IMG/VR virus record: IMGVR_UViG_3300025013_000124
Location: 1 to 20,470 of that record
Source of the DNA: a virus
Reading direction: 5' to 3' (one strand)
Length of the DNA stretch: 20,470 nucleotides
In this document: one piece after another, positions 5,585 to 12,262 of the stretch
How the letters are laid out: each line of letters begins with the position of its first letter
Numbering within the stretch: the first letter of the stretch is position 1
Position numbers and translations under genes: made by a program
The notes under the pieces: generated by a model
The model's database searches: none
What the model was told of the DNA's origin: nothing
What the model saw: only the letters and a program-made list of their open reading frames with translations

Positions 5585-7601
5585 AAAACTGGCTAAGACG
5601 GTAAAGACGCAGGGACCGCAGGAGAGGACCTTCCGCTTCGACCGCTCCAGCGTCGATACCGAAGCCCGTACGGTCGAGCTGTCGTTTTCGTCTGAGACGC
5701 GGGACGTTGTGCGCTGGTTCGGTATCGAAGTGCTGGGCCACAATGAGAATGAAGTGCGCCTGGGCCGGATCAACACGGGTGGTCCGGTGCTGGTTGACCA
5801 CAAAGGCGATCAGGTCGGCGTGGTGGAGCGGGCCTGGATCGATGAAAAGACCCGCAAGGGGCGGGCTTTGGTTCGCTTCAGCCAGTCGGCTCGGGGGGAT
5901 GAGGTTTTCCAGGACGTGCAGGACGGCATCAGGCAGAACGTTTCCTTCGCCTATGACGTCTATCGCTACATCCTGGAGGAGGAGGGCAAGAACGGCGCAC
6001 ATGACGTGCTCCGCGCGGTGGACTGGGAACCGTTGGAGATCTCCATCGTTTCCATGCCCGCTGACATAACGGTGGGGGTTGGGCGCTCCCGCAATTATGA
6101 GCCGCGGGAAATCGAGATTTATCAATACGAGTCGGAAGGCGGCGATGGCAACAATCACGAGAGGGGAAAAGGAGGAAGTGAAGAGATGAAATGCACAAAG
6201 TGCGGCAAAGATCTGGTTGACGGCAAGTGCCCGGACTGCGACGGGCGCTCCCATACGCCTACGGGCGGCGGAGCTGCGGTGGGAGAAAAGGCGGAGGACG
6301 TGAGGACGAAGGAAAGGAAAAGGATCCAGGAGATCCAGACCCTGACCGACACCATGCGCACCAAGCTGAAGGCGGGGAAGGATCTGGACGACCTGTCCCG
6401 CAAGTTCATCAACGAGGGGGGCAGCGTGGAGGATTTCTCCGTGGCCGTCCTCCGCACCGTCTCGCCGAACCTGGAGAACACGCTCCCCTCGGCTGCGGAC
6501 GTGGTGCTCAACGAGCGCGAGGCGGCGCAGTACTCCGTGCTGCGCGGGGTCATGTCCTCCCTCGGCGAAGGGGAGGCCGGTTTCGAGATGGAAGTCTCGC
6601 AGGAGATCGCCCGCAAGCTCGGGCGCTCCTCGCAGGGCTTTTTCGTGCCGACTTCGCTCCGTTCTGGCGTCCAGGGAATGCGCGCTCCGGTGGCCGGGGC
6701 CGCTGTAGCCGGGACGAGTGGCGCGGGCGGATACACGGTGCCGACCGAACTGCAGCCGATCATCGAAGCGCTCTACGGCAAGATGCTGCTCAGGAAGATG
6801 GGTGCGCAGACCATGTCGGGGCTCTCCGGTAACATCCCGTTCCCCAAGGAGCTGGCGCTTCCCGCGCTCCAGTGGTTCGCTGAGAACGGCGGGGATGACA
6901 TTGGCGAGACCGATCTTTCCAACTACTTCGGTCAGATCGCGCTCACCCCGAAACAAGCAGGTTCCACCCTGACCTACTCGAGGATGTTCCTGCAGCAGAC
7001 CGCCCTGTCAGCGGAGGCGTTCTTCCGTAACCGCCTGGCACTGGTCGGCGCGCTCGGCCTCGACAAGGCGGCGATTCAGGGGACCGGAGCGGGCAACCAG
7101 CCGCGCGGCATCCTCAGCACGAGCGGCGTCGGCCTGGTGGAATGCGGTGTCGATGGTGCGGTGCCGACCTGGGGCAACATCGTCGGCCTGGAAACCGATG
7201 TTTCAGTGGATAACGCCGATTACGGTTCCTTGGGCTACCTCACCACGCCGGATATGCGCGGCAAGTTGAAGACCGTGCTCAAGGCCGCTGCCGCCGGCAG
7301 CAGCTTCATCTGGGAAAAGGGCTCCGGCGAGTTCGGCGAGATGAACGGTTACAGGGCCGGTGCCACCACGCAGGTCCCGAACAACCTGGAAAAGGGGCTC
7401 TCCGGGGCCGTCTGCTCGGCGATCATCTTCGGCAACTTTAACGAGGTGGTCATCGGCGAGTACGGCGCGCTGGAGATCATCGCCGATCCGTACCGGCTCA
7501 AGAAGCAGGGGCTTGTCGAGATCACCTCGAACCTCCTTGCCGATGTCCTGGTCTTGAGGGCGGCGGCATTCGCAGCCATCAAGGACGGCAAGACGGCATA
7601 A
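5568..7601 (+). CDS. Prohead protease (S78) fused to HK97-fold major capsid protein, with zinc ribbon between
   Basis: The preferred start is TTG at 5568: a perfect GGAGG (5558-5562) lies 5 bases before it. The longer frame from TTG 5547 has no such site. This gives 677 residues. Residues about 15-175 are a prohead protease, with putative catalytic His78 (LVDHKGD) and Ser126 (NVSFAYD) and the conserved EISIVSMPAD segment. A linker leads to a zinc ribbon (C209, C212, C221, C224), then a charged helical delta-like region (about 240-300), then the HK97 capsid core from about 315 (GGYTVPTEL, QGTGAGNQPRGIL, IADPYRLKKQGLV). The protease would remove scaffold regions from assembled procapsids. An in-frame ATG at 6186 with upstream GGAGG may also yield a protease-free capsid. 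A hairpin follows the stop. Confidence 0.92.
   Translation: MSLKLRKLAKTVKTQGPQERTFRFDRSSVDTEARTVELSFSSETRDVVRWFGIEVLGHNENEVRLGRINTGGPVLVDHKGDQVGVVERAWIDEKTRKGRALVRFSQSARGDEVFQDVQDGIRQNVSFAYDVYRYILEEEGKNGAHDVLRAVDWEPLEISIVSMPADITVGVGRSRNYEPREIEIYQYESEGGDGNNHERGKGGSEEMKCTKCGKDLVDGKCPDCDGRSHTPTGGGAAVGEKAEDVRTKERKRIQEIQTLTDTMRTKLKAGKDLDDLSRKFINEGGSVEDFSVAVLRTVSPNLENTLPSAADVVLNEREAAQYSVLRGVMSSLGEGEAGFEMEVSQEIARKLGRSSQGFFVPTSLRSGVQGMRAPVAGAAVAGTSGAGGYTVPTELQPIIEALYGKMLLRKMGAQTMSGLSGNIPFPKELALPALQWFAENGGDDIGETDLSNYFGQIALTPKQAGSTLTYSRMFLQQTALSAEAFFRNRLALVGALGLDKAAIQGTGAGNQPRGILSTSGVGLVECGVDGAVPTWGNIVGLETDVSVDNADYGSLGYLTTPDMRGKLKTVLKAAAAGSSFIWEKGSGEFGEMNGYRAGATTQVPNNLEKGLSGAVCSAIIFGNFNEVVIGEYGALEIIADPYRLKKQGLVEITSNLLADVLVLRAAAFAAIKDGKTA
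6169..6188 (+). promoter_or_regulatory. Possible internal ribosome site and start for capsid-only product
   Basis: AAGGAGG at 6169-6175 precedes an in-frame ATG at 6186-6188 by 10 bases. Initiation here would give a 471-residue protein starting MKCTKCGK, the usual beginning of a free zinc-ribbon protein, and containing the whole delta region and capsid core. The spacing is slightly long, so efficiency is uncertain. Confidence 0.45.
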
Positions 7602-7608
7602 CAACGAA

Positions 7609-7630
7609 GCGGGGAGGGCCTCCTCCCCGC
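7609..7630 (+). terminator. Perfect 9-bp GC stem-loop after capsid gene
   Basis: GCGGGGAGG pairs perfectly with CCTCCCCGC across a GCCT loop, 7 bases after the capsid stop. No U tract follows, so it is not a classical intrinsic terminator. It may instead protect the capsid mRNA 3' end from exonucleases or partly attenuate downstream expression. Confidence 0.6.
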
Positions 7631-7657
7631 ATAACTCAAATCTCGGAGGGGTGAGCA

Positions 7658-7897
7658 ATGGCAGAGAGAATAGAGGCAGTCGACATCAAGAAGGCGACGG
7701 TCATCGCCCTGGGCGAAGGCGGTTCCAAGGACGTTTTCCCCGGGACCGTGCTGATCGTCGGGAAGCAACGGGACATCAGCGAAGACGACGCGCGTTTCCT
7801 GATCGCAGGAGTCCGTGCGGAATCCTGCGATGCGTCGCTCAAGGCGGAACGGCAGAAACAGGCCAAGCAGGCAAAGGGTGGGGACGAAAAGAAGTAG
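7658..7897 (+). CDS. Small capsid-adjacent protein
   Basis: This 79-residue protein starts with ATG 8 bases after a GGAGGG ribosome site. An N-terminal beta strand (IKKATVIALGEG) leads to the pattern PGTVLIVGKQRDISEDDARFLIAGVRAE. The tail is Lys/Gln/Ala-rich (about 60-79) and probably disordered. Short proteins of this PG-x-V...I-x-E-x-D-A-x-x-L type are common directly after HK97-type capsid genes, with no assigned role that I can state. Its core resembles the 64-residue protein encoded at 10543. Decoration or head-completion roles are possible but not shown. Confidence 0.6.
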   Translation: MAERIEAVDIKKATVIALGEGGSKDVFPGTVLIVGKQRDISEDDARFLIAGVRAESCDASLKAERQKQAKQAKGGDEKK

Positions 7898-7930
7898 CCA
7901 TTAACCTGGATTAGAACAGGAGGTTTTTGT

Positions 7931-8236
7931 ATGTTCAGCACGGAGGATCGTTCCGCATTCCTGGAGGCATTTGGAGACGATGTGCCGGTCAAGCTCAACG
8001 GCGTACCCGTCGACACCATCAAGGGCATCTTCCGCTACGAGGAGATCGTTTCCTCTCCCAACGAAGCGGAGATCGGTTCCTCCGTGCTGACCATGCAAAT
8101 TGACCCGGATGTTTTTGTGGGTCTCGACAAGTCGAAGAAATACACCTTCACCTACAACAATATGCAGTACCTACAGCGCGGCCCGGCGCTTGACGACGGG
8201 TCCGGTTTCAAAAAACTACAGCTCACAAGGGCCTGA
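7931..8236 (+). CDS. Head-tail attachment protein, gpFII-like
   Basis: The product is 101 residues. The layout of an N-terminal helix (EDRSAFLEAFG), a strand (VPVKLNGVPVDTIKGIF), an acidic loop, a strand (SSVLTMQI) and a C-terminal hairpin ending DDGSGFKKLQLTRA resembles lambda gpFII-type attachment proteins. These bind the head-completion ring and receive the tail. Position between capsid and tail terminator fits that job. An AGGAGG ribosome site lies upstream, and the stop is 2 bases before the next ATG. Assignment rests on pattern and synteny. An equally small head-completion protein of another family is the main alternative. Confidence 0.65.
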   Translation: MFSTEDRSAFLEAFGDDVPVKLNGVPVDTIKGIFRYEEIVSSPNEAEIGSSVLTMQIDPDVFVGLDKSKKYTFTYNNMQYLQRGPALDDGSGFKKLQLTRA

Positions 8237-8238
8237 TC

Positions 8239-8697
8239 ATGAGTGCGGAACTTGGAATATTGGCGGCGCTTGAAGCCATCTTAGAAACGGTGCTCGTTGC
8301 GAACGGCTATCAGACCGACGCGGGCACGAACGTCTACAAGAACCTTGAATACGAGACACAGCCGGAGTCCGCCATCTGGCCGTGCATCATATATTTCCCC
8401 GGGGAGCTGCAGAGCGGTTTTGAAGGGGACCCGGCCCCTTCTCTTGGGGAACAGAACAACTTCCTCCCGATCAGGATTGAAGCATTCATCCAGGACGATG
8501 AGCGGGGCACGAACGGGCAGGCGCTTAAGGAGGATCTTCGCAAGGCCGTGACCGCTGCCGGCATGTTCGGTGGGCTGGCTGAACTGGTCCAGGACTACGG
8601 CTCGAAAGCTGAAGTCAAGTCCGGATCGGAAGGCTACTGGAGCTATGTGGCCGTCCAATTCACCGTTTTCTTCGTGACCGAGTGGGGGCAAATGTAA
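8239..8697 (+). CDS. Tail terminator / tail completion protein
   Basis: This 152-residue protein has the tail-terminator layout (lambda gpU-like, HK97 gp10-like). An N-terminal helix (GILAALEAILETVLVANGY) is followed by TDAGTNVYKN, a Trp-Pro strand (AIWPCIIYFPG) and a strand (FLPIRIEAFI). Then come a helix with EDLRKAVTAAGMFGG and a final strand (YWSYVAVQFTVFFVTEW). Such proteins cap the growing tail tube as a hexamer and form the interface with the head. Its place after the gpFII-like gene supports this. Uniquely here, its stop overlaps the first lysis gene (TAATG at 8695-8699) rather than the tail tube gene. Confidence 0.75.
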   Translation: MSAELGILAALEAILETVLVANGYQTDAGTNVYKNLEYETQPESAIWPCIIYFPGELQSGFEGDPAPSLGEQNNFLPIRIEAFIQDDERGTNGQALKEDLRKAVTAAGMFGGLAELVQDYGSKAEVKSGSEGYWSYVAVQFTVFFVTEWGQM

Positions 8698-8981
8698 TGA
8701 GGTTTTCGGCGGTGCGTAAAGTGGTTTTCATTGTACTGGTCGTTATGGCGGCAAGTGTGATCGTGGGTTTTGACAACGCTCAGGGTGCCGATGACTTGGT
8801 TGTTGCCGTCGACAAGTCCACCTTGGTGAAGGTGCTGGGGCTTGTCGCCCTGGGGATCTTCGGGGAGATATGGCGCAATCAGCGGGGAATATTCCGGAGA
8901 CTGGAAACGCTCGGCACGGAACTGAAAGAGCTCAAGGGCTTTTGCAAGGGTAAGAACTCCGACTGCGGAGACGAAAACTGA
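8697..8981 (+). CDS. Small two-segment membrane protein, holin or lysis accessory candidate
   Basis: From the ATG at 8697, overlapping the previous stop as TAATG, the product has 94 residues. An alternative in-frame ATG at 8682 adds five. Residues 8-24 are a hydrophobic segment (VVFIVLVVMAASVIVGF) that could be a signal sequence or an anchor. Residues 43-58 (LVKVLGLVALGIFGEI) are a second, more amphipathic segment. A charged helix (RRLETLGTELKELKGF) and a Cys-containing tail follow. The layout fits a small holin or anti-holin, or an XhlA-like helper. Adjacency to a lysozyme and spanins supports a lysis role. No family is firmly recognised. Confidence 0.55.
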   Translation: MRFSAVRKVVFIVLVVMAASVIVGFDNAQGADDLVVAVDKSTLVKVLGLVALGIFGEIWRNQRGIFRRLETLGTELKELKGFCKGKNSDCGDEN

Positions 8982-8995
8982 CTAAGGAGGACGCA

Positions 8996-9979
8996 ATGCT
9001 GAACTACTTGAAGAAAACGTGGGTGCTTTGGACCCTGATTGTCTCGGCACTGGTGGTCATGGGGCCGCTGTCAAAATGGCTGGCTCCCATTTACGGGGGA
9101 GCGCTGGCACAGACGGCGTTGATCATTGACAATCTTGCGGCTGTAGGATTGGTCTTGCTGGTGTGTGACTTCATTCTAGACTGCCGTACCCGCTGGGGCA
9201 TTTTCCCCACGCTCGACATCGATAAGGCAATAGAGAACGCCATCCTGGGGGACGTGGACTCGGATGATATGTCCGGCGGAGGAGCCCGCAAGCCGAACCC
9301 TGTGGCCTCGGCTCTGGTGTTCCTTGCAGTGATAGCGCTCTTGATCGCCATTCTGTTCTTTACGGTTCCAGCTGCGCACGCGGGAAGCTTGGATAATGCA
9401 CGTCCTTACCTGCCGCTCTTGTCGCAGTCCCTCGACAAGGCGTGGCCGGCGGCGCCGTTGCGCCACATTCCGGCTGGACAGATTGAACAGGAGAGCGGTT
9501 GGAAGGAAAAAGCAACCCTCCGCACCTCCCGTGAACTCGGTCGTGGTCTGGTCCAGATGACCATCGCTTACAGATCGGATGGCCGGGAACGTTTCAATAT
9601 TTACCGGGACGCGGTTAGGTACCGGGCATTGCAGTCGTGGGACTGGCAACGGGACCCATATAACGTCAGGTATCAGATGACGTTCCTCGCGCTGCAGGAT
9701 CGGGCGAACTTCGAGCGGGTGAGGCCGTATTCGGCAGACGACGGCGAAGGCTGGAAGTGTGCGCTGGTCTGCTACAACGCCGGCCCGGGGCGGTGGCTGC
9801 AGCGTCTCAAAAACGCCAGGCTGAAAGGCCTCCCCTCTAACCGCTGGGATGGTGGGTTGGCTCTGGCTTATGGCAAGGGGGAAACCGTCCTGCTCTATGG
9901 CAGGCCGCTCTACGCCGCCGTCAACGAGTACCCTGCCGTGATCTTCAAACGGGCCGGCAAATACAGAGGGTTGGTGTGA
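8996..9979 (+). CDS. Membrane-anchored SLT/lysozyme-fold endolysin with holin-like N-terminus
   Basis: The 327-residue product has two N-terminal hydrophobic segments (about 9-25 and 38-57) and a short polar stretch. A third hydrophobic segment (103-124) ends in the signal-peptidase-like sequence PAAHA|G (cut after 129). The remaining about 195 residues are an SLT/lysozyme-like domain with IEQESGW (likely catalytic Glu166), RGLVQM (183-188) and VCYNAGPG (258-264), motifs typical of lytic transglycosylases. It would cut peptidoglycan during lysis. AAGGAGG lies 5 bases before the ATG. An internal ATG at 9269 (residue 92) would make a version starting just before the third segment, a normal signal-peptide protein. 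Whether the first two segments act as a holin is inference. Confidence 0.85.
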   Translation: MLNYLKKTWVLWTLIVSALVVMGPLSKWLAPIYGGALAQTALIIDNLAAVGLVLLVCDFILDCRTRWGIFPTLDIDKAIENAILGDVDSDDMSGGGARKPNPVASALVFLAVIALLIAILFFTVPAAHAGSLDNARPYLPLLSQSLDKAWPAAPLRHIPAGQIEQESGWKEKATLRTSRELGRGLVQMTIAYRSDGRERFNIYRDAVRYRALQSWDWQRDPYNVRYQMTFLALQDRANFERVRPYSADDGEGWKCALVCYNAGPGRWLQRLKNARLKGLPSNRWDGGLALAYGKGETVLLYGRPLYAAVNEYPAVIFKRAGKYRGLV

Positions 9980-10392
9980 TGTACCTGGCGCTTGCTCTTC
10001 GGTATTGGCGGGAAATCCTGATGGGGGTGGCTTTGTGTCTAGTTATTGCCGCTGCGATCTATGTAAGACATGTCTTTACCGAGCGCGACAGACTCAGACA
10101 GGAAAACGTGGTCCTCACTGTCCAGCTGCAGGGCGCTGCCGCGGTGCAGGAGTTAACCCAGAAGGTCACCGATGCGATCAGCCGGATCAAGATAAGGAGC
10201 AGTGTCAATGTCTCACGCATCGAATCCCAGCCGAAGCCCCAATTTGTTGATTCTGGCCCTCTGCCTTTTGTTGCCGGCGGGGTGCTGCAAGCCGTGTATT
10301 CATCCGCTGCTCCCGATCGAGCCGCAACCGGCCCTGCACCGGGTGGACCTCTACCGCCCGGACAGCCCGTTGGCGGAATACTGCCTCACTGA
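9979..10392 (+). CDS. Inner-membrane spanin, Rz-like
   Basis: The product from ATG 9979 has 137 residues; the start overlaps the endolysin stop as TGATG. A GTG one codon earlier is possible. A single N-terminal transmembrane segment (about 14-31, ILMGVALCLVIAAAIYV) is followed by a periplasmic coiled-coil helix (TERDRLRQENVVLTVQLQG to about residue 70). The C-terminal tail is rich in Pro and Gly (GPAPGGPLPPGQPVGG). This is the i-spanin layout. With the outer-membrane partner encoded in a different frame from 10208, it would fuse the two membranes at the last step of lysis. The overlapping lipoprotein gene is strong support. Confidence 0.8.
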   Translation: MYLALALRYWREILMGVALCLVIAAAIYVRHVFTERDRLRQENVVLTVQLQGAAAVQELTQKVTDAISRIKIRSSVNVSRIESQPKPQFVDSGPLPFVAGGVLQAVYSSAAPDRAATGPAPGGPLPPGQPVGGILPH

Positions 10393-10531
10393 TCGGGGGC
10401 GGCGCGACGTGCTGATTAACCTGGAACTGTACCGCTCAGCCCTTGAGGTGAGCAGAGAAACCATCCGGCTTTACAACGAAACCGTGAAACCGCCAGAGGG
10501 GTCCGATCCCCTCAAGGCGACAACCAAGTAA
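10208..10531 (+). CDS. Outer-membrane spanin lipoprotein, Rz1-like, overlapping Rz-like gene
   Basis: The start is ATG 10208: AAGGAG (10194-10199) lies 8 bases upstream, a better spacing than the GTG at 10202. The 107-residue product has a hydrophobic signal (LLILALCLLL) and the lipobox-like LPAGC, with Cys26 as the expected lipid-modified residue. Pro at -3 is off the usual consensus. A Pro-containing linker (HPLLPIEPQPALH) leads to a helical tail (DVLINLELYRSALEVSRETIRLYNETV). It overlaps the Rz-like frame for about 185 bases and continues 139 bases past it, a partly embedded arrangement. It is longer than lambda Rz1 (60 residues) because of the added helix. It should pair with the inner spanin across the periplasm. 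Confidence 0.78.
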   Translation: MSHASNPSRSPNLLILALCLLLPAGCCKPCIHPLLPIEPQPALHRVDLYRPDSPLAEYCLTDRGRRDVLINLELYRSALEVSRETIRLYNETVKPPEGSDPLKATTK

Positions 10532-10542
10532 AGGAGATCGAC

Positions 10543-10737
10543 ATGCCGCCTAAAACCGTCAACGTCATCGCCAAGGGCGACTTTGGCTATCACCCCGCGT
10601 CGGGCCAGTACCTGCGCAAGGGGGAGCATCACACCATCGAAGAGAATGCTTTCTCTGCGGAACTCTTTGACCTCGTGGATGGCAAGCGGGCGACCGCTGC
10701 TAAGTCCGTAACCAACACCGAAGGGGGTGCCGACTAA
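10543..10737 (+). CDS. Small tail-module protein
   Basis: This 64-residue protein is preceded by a good AAAGGAGA ribosome site. Its stop overlaps the tail tube start as TAATG (10735-10739), so it is coupled to that gene. The core VIAKGDF, then GQYLRKGEHHTIEENAFSAE, then LVDGKRA parallels the 79-residue protein at 7658 (VIALGEG, then VLIVGKQRDISEDDARF, GVRAE). The two may share a small beta-plus-helix fold. The C-terminus is polar and probably disordered. Function is unknown. A role in the tail or head-tail junction is inferred only from position. Confidence 0.55.
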   Translation: MPPKTVNVIAKGDFGYHPASGQYLRKGEHHTIEENAFSAELFDLVDGKRATAAKSVTNTEGGAD

Positions 10738-11807
10738 TGGGGATCACTGGTGCTGAAATAGTCTATGCAGCAAAGCGAGGCTTGACCTGGAACGAGTCCG
10801 TAGTCTGTGGAGTCGGCAACGGGTTCCTCGGCCTGCCGCTCACAGCGGACCCTGACAACGCTCTGGTGGTCGACGATTCCCTCGGGCAGTTCTTCGCTAC
10901 CGATGCTTCCCCTGGCGAAACCAAACTGGAGCCTTCGCTCCCGGCATACCTGCGCTACAACGACCAGGTGCTGCTCGGGTTGCTGGCGGGGTTCATGGGG
11001 ACCGCCGGTGCGCCGGCACTCCACGCGGCCGGTGTGGTGAGCTACGATCACACGCTCAAGTTCGCCAAAACCGTCGACGGTATCTTCTTCACGCTGGCTT
11101 CCAAGTTGGGTACCGGCTTCGTGGAGGAAATCCCCTCCTGGAAGATTGCCAAGATCGTGTTGACATGGGAGACCGGCAAGCCGACCCAGATCGCCTTCTC
11201 CGGCCCCGGCGTCGACCTGGTCGAGAACTCGGCCGTCAATACCATGGGGACCTTTGCCGCGGTCACCACGCTTGAGACCGCCAACCGCTCTTACATGGGG
11301 CAGACCGAGTTCCGCATCAACGACCAGTCCGCCATTGCGCTGGCTGTCGGCGATAAGGTCGGGCCGTCCAAAGTGGTCCTTACCCTGGAGCGCAAGCTTA
11401 CCGGCGTCTACGGCTCCTACGTTTCCTCCGCAGCAGACGGCGGAGCGCCTCGCGACCTGATCGACGAACCGAGCAATGACGGCCAGCCCAGTGCCACCCT
11501 GAGCATCACCTACCCGCGCCTCGCCAATGCCGGTGGACGTACCGACATCAGGAGAAATACCAGCAAGAAGATGGAGATCATCTGCACCGGCCCCATCATC
11601 GAGGGCGCGATTCCCTACATGATCAAGCTCCAGATGCCGCATCTGAAGCCGAAGAAAAACAGCAACGCCCATAAGCAGGGGCTTCTGGACAACGTGCGGG
11701 ATTACGAGGTCCTGGGTGCTACAGCGGCACCGGCGGGTATGGCCGGGATCACCGACCCCTGCTGGATCCTTCTCACCAACAAGATCGCCAGCAACCTGCT
11801 GGCATAA
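10737..11807 (+). CDS. Major tail tube protein
   Basis: This 356-residue protein matches the long form of siphovirus tail tube proteins. The N-terminus MGITGAEIVYAAKRGLTWN is followed by an acidic segment and FVEEIPSWKIAKIVLTWETGK. Then come IAFSGPGVDLVENSAVNT, MGQTEFRIND, VVLTLERKLTGVYGSY and a C-terminal block KKMEIICTGPIIEG/YMIKLQMPHLKP. Subunits stack as rings to form the tube around the tape measure. Position just before the frameshifting chaperone pair and the tape measure is the canonical order. No tail sheath gene follows, which supports a non-contractile tail. Confidence 0.85.
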   Translation: MGITGAEIVYAAKRGLTWNESVVCGVGNGFLGLPLTADPDNALVVDDSLGQFFATDASPGETKLEPSLPAYLRYNDQVLLGLLAGFMGTAGAPALHAAGVVSYDHTLKFAKTVDGIFFTLASKLGTGFVEEIPSWKIAKIVLTWETGKPTQIAFSGPGVDLVENSAVNTMGTFAAVTTLETANRSYMGQTEFRINDQSAIALAVGDKVGPSKVVLTLERKLTGVYGSYVSSAADGGAPRDLIDEPSNDGQPSATLSITYPRLANAGGRTDIRRNTSKKMEIICTGPIIEGAIPYMIKLQMPHLKPKKNSNAHKQGLLDNVRDYEVLGATAAPAGMAGITDPCWILLTNKIASNLLA

Positions 11808-11818
11808 GGAGAAGTTTC

Positions 11819-12262
11819 ATGAGTAATACAGCAGCTGCAGGTTTTGATCTCTCGGCGGTTGTCACCGGCAACAAGTTTTCGGTCTGGGTCCCCTTCGTTG
11901 ACGGCTGCCGGGTGAAGATCAACTATGTGCCGCGCGGGATTCTGCGTGAGGTCGCCAAAAAGGCGACTATTGCTTCTTTCGATCCTAAGACGCATCAGAA
12001 GTCCGAAGAGGTTGACAAGTTGAAATGGGACGAGGGCCTCGGGGAGGTAGCCGTCGACGACTGGGAAGGGTTCAAGAACGGGGACGAAGGGTTTCCCTGT
12101 ACGCCCGCCAACATCAAGACGCTCATGGCCAACTGGTCAGTGTTCGCTAAATTCGTCGGTGACCTCTGCGTCGACCTCGAGGCCCTCGTCGCCGCGGGAA
12201 AGGATGCCGAAAGAAAAAACTTGAAAGGTGGCTCGTCGCAAGGGGAGATTACCCCGGAGTAA
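11819..12262 (+). CDS. Tail assembly chaperone, G-like (zero-frame product)
   Basis: This 147-residue protein has an AAGGAGAA ribosome site and lies between tail tube and tape measure, the standard place for the lambda G equivalent. The N-terminal part is beta-rich (KFSVWVPFVDGCRVKINYV). A charged helical middle and the C-terminal helix MANWSVFAKFVGDLCVDLEALV follow. The last 13 residues, after the slippery site, are read only when no frameshift occurs. G-like proteins bind the tape measure and recruit tube subunits; they are absent from finished tails. The gene carries the -1 frameshift signal that makes the longer GT-like fusion. Confidence 0.78.
   Translation: MSNTAAAGFDLSAVVTGNKFSVWVPFVDGCRVKINYVPRGILREVAKKATIASFDPKTHQKSEEVDKLKWDEGLGEVAVDDWEGFKNGDEGFPCTPANIKTLMANWSVFAKFVGDLCVDLEALVAAGKDAERKNLKGGSSQGEITPE

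Noticed and set aside
5571-6956. 461-residue minus-strand frame opposite the capsid gene
   Set aside because: Antisense shadow in GC-rich coding DNA; Arg/His/Leu-rich, no ribosome site or recognisable motif, opposite a firmly identified gene.
7609-7630. Classical rho-independent terminator
   Set aside because: The stem is excellent but no U-run follows and downstream head genes must be expressed; kept only as a stem-loop.
10734-11672. 312-residue minus-strand frame opposite the tail tube gene
   Set aside because: Shadow of codon bias; no start signal or domain.
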